This document shows, piece by piece, positions 9,701 through 61,745 of a stretch of 64,000 nt of DNA (position 1 is the stretch's first letter; every line of letters starts with the position of its first letter). The notes under the pieces were generated by a model. That model did no database searches. It saw nothing but the letters and a program-made list of their open reading frames with translations, and had not been told where the DNA came from. Origin of the DNA: Albula goreensis (Eukaryota > Chordata > Actinopteri > Albuliformes > Albulidae). Where the stretch lies: contig CM040758.1 of the NCBI GenBank assembly GCA_022829145.1, positions 15,088,628 to 15,152,627 on the forward strand, given 5' to 3'. Both the position numbers and the translations under genes were made by a program.

Positions 9701-12700
9701 CTGTGTAGGGGTGCAAAAGGAAATGAAATACACAAGCCGGACCAAGCATCAGTCATGCCTTATTCTTTCTTACTCATTTAATGCCGTAACTTGCAACACA
9801 CACTTAATTAAATTGTCACGGGCAAAGGTACCTCAAAGCTTAAGACAACACAAATCCTCTCAAGTTAAAATCAGTAAATGAGTCTCTGAAGATTGTACAT
9901 GTGAATCGAATGATTGAAACCCTCACATTCTCTCTTGAAATGTAGCTGTGCTGTGTAAGTTAGGATCTGTACATGCAGAACATTAATTAGCTCCTTGCTT
10001 CACTGACTTAACACCTGCCCACACGCTTATAATCAAAGGATTATGAAAGTTCTTATTTTTTAGATCTGCAAGTCACCCACTGAGCCTTTTCTAAAACAGT
10101 CACAATTTACTGCATTCATTATCACTTGTAGCTCTCATGAAGATTGCTGAATATCAGGACATAGCTGCCAGACTCAGGTTTACAAAGCCTATGGGATTTT
10201 GAACAAAAACATGCACTTCTCATTTATTTACACTGAAGATATAGCTAACCATGCAGGGCTGAAACTGGTCAGCATATGGAACATTGTGTGCTTTCCCACC
10301 AAGAGTTTGCATAAATATATGAACTAACCTTCTGCTTATCTTAATTTTAGACAATAACCAACTGTTTGTCGACTTCCTCTGGTCAACAGCCTACAAGTGC
10401 AAATGCAGGCGATTTTGTTTCCATAACCACCACATGCCCTTTGCTGGACAAATAGGGCAATGAAAAAAAGAAGTTGTGAAAAGGAACTAATTGGCATGTT
10501 AGCACCTCTATGGTGTACCTGCTTCAGGCTTAGCTATTTTTAAGAGGTGATTTTCACACCGTGTAAGACATTAGTGAATGGGGGAAAAGGTTGACATTTT
10601 TTCATTAGGTTGTAGATTAGGTCTGTTCTCCATATTAACATTTTGCGCTTAAGGCCTTTTGAGTACACTTTGCACTTCAGCTGTATTTATTTTTGAATAG
10701 TAAACTGCTTCACTAATCAAAGCCATTTGAGAAATAAAGAAATAAAGCAAAAAAAATTCAACAGTTGCTTGTCATCAATGTGGTTTAGTAGAGTCTGGTG
10801 TCTTGAGTTATTAGGAGTCTTTCCTTTAAGAAGAGGCCACTCCCTCAAGGATGTGCTAACACACAGGGAACTGAAAGGGAAAGCAATTACTCTCCCCACT
10901 TTGAATTCCGTGTGCATACGATGAATATCAAGCTGCAAGTCAGAGAGGAGGGTGAGGGGGAAAGCTCCTTCAGCTGAAAAGGTGAATGTCATCTATCAAA
11001 AATGTTGCATGCATACCAATATACAGCTTCCATATAGGATGAGTAATACTGAGAAATCCAAATGGGTTAGAATGGAATGTTTTTTTCTCCATGCACTCTC
11101 AGTCACATCATTTGTAGGAAGCATTGTTTTATTCTATTCCAATGGTCACCAATCAGTCATGGATACATGTGGAGTATCTAATTTCCATGGCAACATTTTG
11201 AAAATGGGTCATTTTACCCACTACAAAGAAACCTTCCACATGTGCCTCAAGGGTTGATGCTACAGATATCAGTATTCTTTGTTTACTTTTATAAACTAAA
11301 AAGTAGTTTGGCCACCCTTTGTTTTTTGACCTAATGTTCATAAAGTAACTCAAATCCAGATTTCTTGAACTAGTGTGTGCAATTATTTTCATCTTGGAAT
11401 ATGGGAACATCTTAAAAAACAAAGTTTGAACCATAGGTTGAACTTGGTCACCTACAATGTCCTTGTATTCCTTTGTATTCCTGTAATTCTACCAATCAGA
11501 GGAATAATTGGATCCAGTTAGTATGTAGAAAAGACTGATCCTATATGTTTAGGATTATATAGCCTCACCCTTGCTAGAGAGTGATGACACTGACAGAACT
11601 TGCTGGCTTAGCCCCATCATTCCCTGGCAGGGCTGTGCCAATCATTGCCTCACTGGTGCAGACCTCCAGCCACTGCAAAATGAACATCCAATTGCAGGGT
11701 TAATGCTTTGCTTACAGAACCAGCGACTTTACAACTAATTATTTTTCAACAGTGTGTATACAGATTTTGCACACATACTCAGTTTATAGCATTTTCTTGT
11801 CTGGATGAAGTATCACATTTTTCAGTTTCAGTACTGTTAGGAATGCTACTGGCCACTTATCACAGGCACTCCTCATGCTTGTTGTCCATCCTCTTCCTCT
11901 GGCTCACCAGCTCTTTTTGTGAGCAATAAGTGCCTGATGGCGATGTGATGCCACTGGCCCCGGAGGCCACATGGGAGCATTTTGTAAGCAGCTGAACTCA
12001 GTTTTCTGTGTACAAAAACTGGGAATGCTCTGAAAACATGAACATCCCTTTACAGGGAAGTGCAAAACTCACCAATGGAATGTCCTTCAGGCCCAGTAGG
12101 GCAGGGCATAGTTACTTCATATGATTCCAGGGAAGACTCTGCTTATTTATACATCCCGTGACAGCCACCACGGAGGAAAGAAAATGCGCTTAGACAGAAA
12201 CCGTAATGTGACCTTTCAGGTTTAGACATGTGGAAAAAGCTTGCCTGCTATGACCCAACCGGGCTGGAGAAAAAAAGGACAAGGTAGAGGAATATTCCAC
12301 ACTATTTCTATGATGAGAAGAGCTGGGTGTACCAAACACTGGACACTAGGCTTGTTTTCAGTCCGTGTCTGCAGTGATGTCATCTTGCTCTCGTGAATCA
12401 GAGAGATTTAAGGCCCTTTGGCTTCCCATCCTCCCATCGGTCTGCTCGGTGAATGACTACATGTTGGTCTGAATCACACTGATCTTACATAAATGGCCTT
12501 TACCTGATAAGAGGGAGGGTTAGGAAGATTTTCACCCAGAACAACAGAGAAAATCCTGTATTCGAAATGTCAGTGGAATGCTGTGGAAATTCCTTCCAGT
12601 CTGCTCCACCACAGCAGAGAAAGAGTGCAGAGTTTGTTGGTGCAAAAACACCACAACACTGGTGTTTGTGCTTGTAAATCCATAATCACTTGGAATTAGG

Positions 12701-13049
12701 GAGAGGGTGGCTCATTCTGGTACAGCTGCAACTTTTTAGACCTTGTATTACTATGTGAATCTCATATATTTGAATGCAAAAGTCAGACATGGCAGTCAAT
12801 GGCATCATCGCTCACTTCTGGCCACATTATCCCCACACCCCACAGTCACGCTTGCATGATTCTGTTTTTTTGTGCTTCTTGTGTTTAAAGAAATGGCTGC
12901 ACAGGTATGGGTGCTGCATACATATAGTAAGCAGTTTTTGCTGCTGCTTGTGTTGGTTTGTGCATCATGAGATGGGTGGCCTCCTGGCCACTGATGACTC
13001 AGCCCATGGTCTTGATTACATTAGTACACATTCTGGATACCTCCCCTCC

Positions 13050-13290
13050 AGCACGCCTCTCTCTGCTTGACACTTTCACTCTTGCACTCCTCCTTTCCCA
13101 CAGTCTCACCTTCTTTGTCTCCCACTCATTTCCAGAGCTGTGCACTTGCCTTTTCTCTCTCCCACTCTTTTTCTTGCTCCATCTCACTCACACCATATCT
13201 TCTCACCCTCTTTCACAAAGCTTTTCCTTGATCTGTGTTTATATGCTCTCTCTCCTAGCCCTTACTCTCTCTCTAATTCACAGTAATGAC
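13050..13290. repeat. pyrimidine-rich low-complexity tract
   Basis: The stretch is CT-rich with many tctctc, cactc and ctcac blocks in the plus strand. The open reading frames across it (Leu/Ser/His-rich) follow from the base composition. Confidence 0.5.
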
Positions 13291-14893
13291 CTTGCATGAA
13301 AGAATCTTAGTGGGGAGATGGGAAATCAATAATGGAATAACATGGTCTTGCCTTATTCAGTGAGCTGACAGCACACGATGCAACACATTGTCAGAGCAGG
13401 TTAGCCAACAGTGTTTAATGAATAATTTGACTGTTCAGGTTTGCTATGCAAGGCCCACAGCTAGTTTAGTTTATCTGTGGTTAAAATTTTAAAGAAGTCT
13501 GACCTTAGGAATGCTATGGTGAATCACCTGGCTTCGAAATACAGTTCAAGAAACACTTTGTTCAACAGAATTAAAAACAATGGCTCTCATACCTAAAATA
13601 TCTTGTCATATAAAATGATGTGACTGACTTCTCAGTGGTTGTTTCTTGTTGATTTTGGCCACAGGATCTTCTGAATGTGAAGCGTTATCATTTTGATTAA
13701 TTATGTCCTGTGTGATTCTGGTCAAACATGCAGCCAGAGGATCCTGCCCCAGAGATGAACCGAGATCACAGCTTTATCACAGCTAGTAGTCGGCGTTCAT
13801 CTTGGTACAGGCCTGATCTTTTGTGACAGCACCCCATGGTAGAGTGCTGCCATGCATTTCACACAAGCAAATGCTGGCCCTCACACTGGCACTCAGGGCG
13901 CTGGTGGACTTCTCATCACTTTCCATTCTGTTGTGCAAAGCATTCACAGTTATGTCACAGTCTGCACTAGCACGTTTTGCCACCCACTCCTCCTGTCTGA
14001 AAACATAATGCAGTATACGGTATGTTAAACTATAGTCTAAAAATAAGAAATGTTATTATAAGTGTTATAATGAGTCATCTATACTGCAAGCATTAAGACG
14101 CATGCCATTTACTGTCAATTTAATTTGCATAGATAACTGTAACAAACAAATTGTGCTCCATTAATGAGTGATTTGAATGGTTTCTCTCTGGACAGTTAAG
14201 CCTGTTGGTTTCTACCGGACAGCACGAGGTGACTCCACAGCATTAAGAGGAGTTCACAACGCCTTGCAGCCCCATAGAATTTCAAGGAGAGGCCCAGGTG
14301 ATGAGACTATTTTAGCTTGTAGCTGATACAGGATCACCAAAGACTCTAAAAGTATTTTCACACCACGTCCCTCACACAGACCCTCCAACAGGCAGGAAAA
14401 ACAATTACAAAGCCAAGGCCACTGAAGAGCTCCTCTTCCCCACTCCACAGGGACTCTGCTAATGTGCCAAATGCTTCACGTGATGTCAAAATCCAGTGAA
14501 ACAAAATGGTGAATGAGATTCAGAAACTAGGGACATACATACGTATGCTTTCCTCCACATTGGTGATAAATGTTTTTCTTATCGGGCTAGTTTATAAGCA
14601 ATTGGGGAGACGGGGTCGAAGCGTGGTGCAATCTCACCCATGCGTCTTTAATAAGGCATGCCTGTGACAGGGTCACACCCTTGGTTGCCTTTTTCAAGAT
14701 CACTGCAGTGTGCAGTTCCAGTAATGAAACGTCCTGTTCACATCCTCCTGGTAAGATTTTTTTGTGTTTAAATGCGCCCATTTCATTTGAAATGGGCCAA
14801 ATACAAAAGTAATTCAGCTGACAATAATACCAGATACAGAACAACCTGCACAAATTTTCTATTTTCATTCACTTCAAATGTATTTTACCTGAT

Positions 14894-15027
14894 GCTGTAA
14901 AATATAGTATTTTATGTCATGTGAGGACCCATACTGTATGAAAAAACCTCAGTTCATCTTCGGTTTGAAAAAGACTGCTTTATATAGTATGGGTACTCAC
15001 ATGACATAAAATCTTTCATTTTACAGC
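14894..15027. mobile_element. imperfect palindrome, possible MITE-like element
   Basis: The left arm, about 14894-14938, and right arm, about 14982-15027, are inverted copies of each other over about 45 bases with a few mismatches. Shared blocks are gctgtaaaat, attttatgtcatgtgag and acccatact. A spacer of about 44 bases lies between them. The shape fits a short non-autonomous DNA element or fold-back element, but no transposase or clear target-site duplication was seen, so the mobile origin is inferred. Confidence 0.5.
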
Positions 15028-15963
15028 AATAGGTGAGATGTGATTGAAGTGAAATAAAATGTCTTTTTAAAGAAAACATTTTGTCTATCCAAGCTCAGGC
15101 CAAACTGTTGTAAAATGTATAACTTAAGTAAAAAAATGTTAAATTCTAATTTAAATTAACAACAACTGAATAAATGATACACAAATATAGTAACTGTCTA
15201 TCATTGTAGGCCATTATGCTTTTGTGATTGATTAGTGATAAACAGTACTCAATAATTAGATGTTCATATCGAACTCATTCAGGATCATGGTTAGGGCCCT
15301 TTAGCTGCTCTAGCTTTGACCCAGCAATACCAGGCAGAATTCTGTCACCTGACTGTGCCCGGGAGAAGCACACACACATGCAGATGGACGACCAGTGCCA
15401 CGGTCCCTGGCGCTAGCTTGTCACGCGAGCCACCCGGGTGGACTGCTCGCATTCCTGACATGCACCGCGCCCCAAAGCACACAGTGCTGCATGTGTGCGC
15501 AGCTTCCAGTCACATATTTCTTAATGCAAAGGCCTTTTAACAAAGCAGCGACACTCCCCTCTCATTTCACCAGTCCCCTGTGGCTGAGCCTGTTTACAGC
15601 GCTCACATCTCTCTGGCCAGAGCACAGCCCAAGGGGAGGCTGCATTTTAAGAGCCATTGGAATGAAGGTGTGAGCCCTGCAGTTCATATTTACTAAGGTT
15701 TATTTAGTACCAAAGCATACATGAAAAGAACAACCTTACCAATGGAATTTATATTCACTTTTGGTAAAAATATTGATAACATTACACTTATCAAAAAAAA
15801 TTGTTAATTTAAATTAAATATGTGTTTTTAAAATGTAAAATTCAACCAGAAACCGGAGAGAATCAGAGTATTGATTGAGGCACTGATCATTTAAAACATC
15901 ATTATTTTAATAAATGTTTGATTGTTTCCCCAGTCAATTTTTCTAGGTAGCATGATGTAAATG

Positions 15964-15969
15964 TTTATT
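15964..15969 (-). terminator. hpgd: candidate polyadenylation signal for hpgd
   Basis: The minus strand reads AATAAA here, about 400 bases after the hpgd stop codon. Another AATAAA lies farther on at 15699-15704. Which signal is used cannot be told from the sequence. Confidence 0.35.
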
Positions 15970-16367
15970 GTTGTCTGTACACTTATGAAGGCTAATAAAT
16001 ATTAAGACAAACAATCCAATGCAGTCATAAATGCATTCAGTTAAAATATCTTTCTTTACATTTAATAACAGGGGAAAAACACATACAAGAGCTGAAGATG
16101 TACCAGTCATTTGCCACATATAGTTTAAGAACATATTTTATACAACCAAGACTGAATTTCAGTCTGCCATCACTGTAGATTTACCATAACTTTCGAATAA
16201 AAAGACTTGGTTTTCCATTGCTTTGTGTTCAAGATGAGATGGTCACTGCAGAAACTGGGAAAAACATGTTGCAGCAAGTAGAGGAATGGCTTTTTTTCCC
16301 AACAGTGAGGTTACATTTCATTGATGCCCTGTCAAATCCCTGACACCTGGATCATTGAGAGCGTGTC

Positions 16368-29170
<12,803 letters not shown>

Positions 29171-29290
29171 GCCTGCTGCTCATCGCTGAACGCTCAGCTT
29201 TAAGTATGATAGAGCTGATCAACTCTCAAAAGGGGCGTGTTGCGCCCAAGGTCAACAAAGTGTCGCTAATTATATTGTCTTCTCTTTCAC
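29171..29290 (-). promoter_or_regulatory. hpgd: hpgd 5' flank and candidate proximal promoter
   Basis: The DNA just upstream of the hpgd ATG is richer in CpG than its surroundings. At 29233-29247 there is a small inverted repeat (gggcg-tgttg-cgccc) that also resembles a GC/CACCC box. It abuts CAAGGTCA (29247-29254), a form of the monomeric nuclear-receptor site. No good TATA box is placed to fit a transcript start. The element calls are inferences from motif matches. Confidence 0.3.
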
Positions 29291-32200
29291 TTTGTAACTT
29301 CCTTTTCGCGGAGAAAATGTTAATAAGTAAACATGTAATTGCAAAATAAGAGAGACTGTACCTCTTCGTAAATACAGCATACGGAATATGGGATCATTCA
29401 CTGTTTTGTACCTCCTCAGTAACGGTGATTCACAGACCAGACATGCTTAAATCTGGATGCTTACTGTAGGAATTCATTTTCACTGAATGAATGTGACGTG
29501 ACTGAGACATATGAAGGCATTGTTCAATGTGAGAAAACAGCAACTGCTGTTTTTAATCCGTTCACACTTAAAAGCAGTGGTACTCACTCTTGATTTTTGG
29601 AGGAGGAAAAATCCAAATGACAGGGCTACTGAGTAAAATTCATATTTATTTGATTTACTTTCTTTGTTAATAGTAGGAAACAGTGGTCAGTGAATCCACC
29701 ACTGAATGGTGAACGGACTGTAAATGCTCTCAGCGGATGTATTCACTCTCTTTTATCAAAGTGTGGTCATCAGAAACCACAAGTGCAGTATATTCTATAT
29801 TTGAATCACACTAAGGTCAACAGAGGAAGTGTGATCAACAGGCAGCATTCTGTCAATGAGGTCGCAGGTCCATCTGTCTCCAACTATATTCTCACCAACC
29901 ACAGCAGAACAACTTATATGAAGTTACCTTCATACTGGAAGGTTTCAAGCTGAACTGCAAAGTACACAATTTAATCAATGTTTGTCTTTAACTTGTGCCC
30001 TTGATACAAGTGTTTGTTTGGTGAGTTCATTTTGGAACTCAGTGACCTTGCCAAACAGTATTTGTGAAGAAAAAAAACACACATGTAATCTTTAAGGCTG
30101 AATTGTAACAAGCAGTAAACACATGGAGAATAGGTGGTCACTAATGGTGATTGGCTTTTAGCACTTGTTTTCTGCCATGGCGCACTTCCTGTATACCACC
30201 CTACCCTAAGCAGATTTCTCTGGGATCTCACCCTTCGCACTGTGACACAGGTAATGAATGAGGAAGAATATGTATCCTGGGAGCCTGCTGCAATCAGAAT
30301 TCAGCTTTGTGGTGCATTTTCTCCACTCTAATCATTTCAAAGACAAAATCGCTACCTAGGTAGTACAACAGTGTCGGATGCAATTTAAAATGGTTTGAGT
30401 GATGATAGACAAAGTGAAAGTGGCGACAAATATGCATTAAATATGTATAACTTGCGTTTTCATTTGAATATTTTGTATATACTGCTGTCAGGTTTGTGAT
30501 GCCAGTAGCCCAATCAATTAACATAACTTCCATTTGCAATCCAGTTTCACAGTAATTCCCCTAGAAAACCAGAAGGTAGGTTTACTAATACACTTCAGCA
30601 AACACAATCAATTTGTCATCACCTCAGGGGAACAGAATTCCAAACTGCTTAAGGTTATTAAAAGAATTTGGAAATTGTCTATGTCAACATAATAAATCAC
30701 AGTAAATGCCACAGGAGCCTACTTTGCCACACAACTGACTCTCACAAAACTAATACTACTACTCGTACTACGAACAGCAACCAGAAACAACAACGATAAT
30801 GAAAATGACACAGCATACACCCTAAACAAAACTGGCAAACATTTGGCATGTGTTCTTTTTCTTGTTTGTGTGCTGGAATGTAACAGTTACACTACCCTAG
30901 CCACTAGCCAACCAGAATCAAGGAACCCTGGTTCTGCGAGAGGGTCGCAACACACAGTCATTGTGATCCTTGCATATGTACTTGGCTCGTTTGTATTAAT
31001 CTAGATCATCTAAAGTCTGACTCAGTACATTATCTGGAAATGAGATGACTAATACGGCTGGTGGGGAGATTAATACTTTAGACCAATGATTTGATAAGGC
31101 AGCTGCACAAAGTTCATATGTACTTTGCACAGTTGCCTCCACTAGCACAACCAGCTCCCTCACTTATCAAGCTCTCAAAGCTACTGTTCAGCTATTCAAC
31201 TTATGGCAAAGACAACTTAGTTTGACAATTTTAGCAGAGTTATTTCCTTAACAAAGGCTACTATACAATATTAGCGAGTGAAGGGAGGGAAACAAGGTCC
31301 CCTCAATTAGTGAAGAAACAACGTGCTGATGTAACTATGACAACACCTGATTTTCATGATTACTTGCTCTGTGGCTGAAGCAGGCAGGCTAGTTCTTTGG
31401 TTTTCTATTTCTATTGGTGCATCTCCCAGCTCATAGCCACACAATTTGTAAAATTGATTTTCTTTTATTTAACTTTAGTAGATAGATGCCATAGTTTTTT
31501 TTACTCTGATTGTTACATTTTTTTTTTTGTTTTTAATTTTTAGAGGGCAAAAACAGATGTGATTCAGAAATGGAAAAACTGTGTTTGTTTGCAGCTTTTT
31601 CACTTTTGCAGGAGCTTTATTTGGCATATGAAAAGTATTTACAGATGCACACAAAATAAAGCATGTTTCTGCAAACCACCACTCCATGTGATGGCAGAAG
31701 CAATACTTCAATGGACAGAATGACACCATTTTCAAAAAATAAGATACATCAAAATTGACTCAAATTCATGCATAACATTTAATGACTTTCTTTTTTGTAC
31801 AAAATTATTCATGTAAATACACTTGCATTAGAAATGTACATCAATTTATTCTTTTTATTGTACACAAACATCCTCAACACTGTATGTAATTGTGTCAAAT
31901 ACTCAAATGAAGAAGTGGTATTAAAATCTAACTATCAAAGTTTTGTATTTTAAGGAATGTGTGAGTATATTGATATGTATTACCAAAACATATGGCACAG
32001 TTTTGTTCCTAAATTTCTGATATGCTTTATCAATACATAATATTTTAAAAATGTGAGCCTGTTCAAATGCATGTTCCCGCTCAGAAAAGAAAAACAAAAA
32101 AAATACTATTCCATAACTGGTTTTTGAAACAATCCACGACACTACGTTCTTTCAAAATAACGATAAGCTACTTTTTGTTTATTATGATATATCCCAGATA

Positions 32201-35129
32201 ATATGCATTGTCTCTATGGTAGTTGTAAGAAAGTGTTCAGAAATATCAGGCAATTTTTATCTTATCACCATATTTATTTAGCACATGTCTCCAGCATTTT
32301 GGCTGTTTTTGAATGTCATTTTAGTGGAATATGTTAAATAATGTTTTATGTTCATATTGGGACAAATGCAAATCTGCACTTAAGTGCATTTGCAAGTCTC
32401 TCACTTTGGTGATGATGATTTATGCGGGAAAAGGAGTTAAGAGCAGATCTAGGCTCTGTCCATTTTCTTTATTTCAGTTTTCAACAAATTGAAGACATGT
32501 AACATACGGTTAAAAGATTTTGCTTCTGCCAAAATAAAACCATTGAAAGATTAATAAACACCTTAATGCAAATGGAATATCACAAAAATATTTTTTAACA
32601 ATTAAGCCATTTTTATTTAAGGAATTCCTACGTTTTAGGTATTGGATGTCCCACAAATTATAATTAACAGTGTGTTCTCAAAATAGGACATTACTGGCAG
32701 TGAAAATTATTTAAGGTTTTGTTTTAGTCCATGGTAAACGTCTTGGGACACACACAGTACATCTATGGGACATTCTGAGCAGAATTTTATAAAATTAACA
32801 TTTTCATGAACAGCATGAATAGACTTTATACTCTATATTAAAAATAAATTCTTCATGAATAAGTTATGAATAAATATACCGTTTGATATCTATTATTATC
32901 TTTATTATTATAGCTGGGACTGTAATGTAAAGTATACTGTGATTAAAGTGACAATCATTTCAAGTATAGGATGCAGGCTCCCCTCTATTTCCACATAAGA
33001 GATGCTGATCACACAGAAGGGCTGGCCTTTGTCCCTCTGCGACATGGCCCCATGAAAGGATGAGGTCACCCATGGGTCAGCATAAAATTGTATGGATTCC
33101 TCAGCCATCTCAATGTTTCAGAAGAGTATTTCGCAGCTGAATATAGACACCTTTGCCCTTGGTCCATGTGGATGCACAACTGCCCTGTGCCTTGTGCTCC
33201 CATGGCTACATGCCAATAACTACATTTATCTTACACAGATATAATGGAAGACTATATATGAACAATATTATATTATGATAAGAGGCCTGACTGAAAGCTG
33301 TCCCCAAATGAACTATCCCATTGTTGTTATTCTTTTATTAATATTAGTAAATGTAAACTATTGGCATCACTTGAGACAATTCCATTCACCCATGCAATTT
33401 ATCACAGAACATCCCACACTCCATAGTATAAAACAGTTTTTTTTGTCTTTTTCCTGTTTTCCCCACTCAGATCATCTGTATTAGAATCTAAATAATCCCC
33501 AACCCTCCAAAATCCCAGTGTCTAGAAGGAATGACTGAACAAGTTGAAGGCTTCTCAGTTCAGGGTGCAGTTTGGTATCAGGAAGTAAATTGGCAGTCAT
33601 GATGCTGATATAATCTCTGATGCTTTGCTTGCAAAACCAGAACTGTTCTTTTCATAATGATTCAGATTGAGGTTATGAGACACAGATAATCATACACGAG
33701 TTAGACTGGCACATGCACAAACAGTTAGGGGTGTTGTGAAAAGCTGTTGTATTTAAAATGTTAATTTAATAGGGCATCCCCAGGCAAAGGGATCAGTTCA
33801 GTGCAGTTAAAACATCTGGAAAGCCCTGCTAGAAGTGACTCAATTATATTCTTTTTGGATTGCTCAAATTCACCCATTCACCACTCTTGCCCAACAGTTC
33901 CTACCAAAAACACTTGTATCCATTCTGATATATCCACTTACTAAAGGAAATCTGATATTTTGAGTGCCACTAGCTATAACAAGAATAAGAAAAAGTGACA
34001 AGTAGTTTTAAACGCTCAGGCATTTCTTGTGTATACAATCAATCTCAGTACCCCTAAACCAGAGCTCCCATTTGTATCAGTGAAAAGTACCAGCAATTTA
34101 ATCTTAAAGGTCGAGCCAGGTAGGTTAGAAGCTTGTGAGCCAGCTATGTACTTATCAGACATTATTTTTCCTTATTTATCAGACATTATTTATTTGATAA
34201 AGCATGGTAGAATTGATAATTACATTATTAATAATAGTTGCTATGTCACCTTCATACTGGTTTTGGCACTTTTTTAACCTTGAGTGATGTCAGTAAGCCA
34301 TACCAAATGTACATTTTCTTAACATTGTTACACCCGCATCTATTATGACAGGATGTGGTAACTACGCGGTGGCTGGAAGCATCAGCTTCGTCTCCCTTAC
34401 TGAGTCATGCATCAAAAAGACTTGCCTGTGGGGGAATCTGAAAAAAACAATCCTCATTTCAATATAAAACTTGAATACTTCAGAGAATTTGACTCCATTA
34501 TCTTTTCTAAATAGGTCTGTTTCGCTTGTCATAATTTGTGGTAAAGGACTTCAGTATTTATAAATGTGTATAAAGATTAGAAAAAGTAACATAAATACCA
34601 ATTTCTTTTGCTATACAAGACTGTGATTGAATGTGGATTATTTAATGAAGATGGGTATTTCAATCAGTACATATTTGTGTTAGAGAATTACATGTGCTGT
34701 GTGTTCCATGTGACAGGATATGGCTTTGTTTGTTTTTTTCTTTCAGAAATATCACTGACCTCCCAATTTCAATTTCTGTAAAAGTATAATACTGTAATTG
34801 TACAGCAAAAGTGTTGGAAATATATAAAGGACATCAACATGTTTTGTTTAACAGGTGTTGTCACAAGTGGTGTATTGAAACACATATATGGAAAACATTG
34901 GCAGTTAAGCTGTAAGACACAAGAGTTGACGTAACCTACAGTATCCTAGGGTCCCAGATATCTGTTTCCCCAAATGGTCTGCTTTGTCGGAGGTCGCCAT
35001 TTCCTGTCTGACAAAGGCAAACTCAGAAGCAACCTACAACTGTGTCCTTTGGCTTTGCATAGTGAGCTCACTGTCTTCACTTTAATGGTGGATGATGTGG
35101 ACAACAGCTCTCTGTACATACCTACATGT
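29291..35129. other. intergenic region between hpgd and glra3
   Basis: About 6 kb lie between the hpgd start and the glra3 3' end, since both genes are on the minus strand. The DNA is AT-rich with several T and A runs. No coding exon, RNA gene or recognised mobile element could be supported. The right end probably includes glra3 3' UTR. Confidence 0.55.
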
Positions 35130-35135
35130 TTTATT
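35130..35135 (-). terminator. glra3: candidate polyadenylation signal for glra3
   Basis: The minus strand reads AATAAA 72 bases after the glra3 stop. It would give a very short 3' UTR, and mammalian GLRA3 has a longer one, so further signals downstream may also be used. Confidence 0.35.
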
Positions 35136-35206
35136 GTGTTAACTGGACAGGACCGCATATTGTGCATGCACACGCCTCTCCTGTCCTGAGGTCTGTGTGC
35201 CGGCCT

Positions 35207-61745
<26,539 letters not shown>

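Larger units (their letters stand above)
6040..16367. other. intergenic region between cep44 and hpgd
   Basis: About 10 kb separate the cep44 polyadenylation signal from the hpgd stop codon, so the two genes converge tail to tail. No coding exon could be supported. Items seen are a TAATTGATTA cluster (6702-6783), a GC-richer block at about 8640-9010, pyrimidine-rich low-complexity DNA (about 13050-13290), a palindrome (14894-15027) and another GC-richer block at about 15280-15680. The hpgd 3' UTR occupies the right end. Confidence 0.6.
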
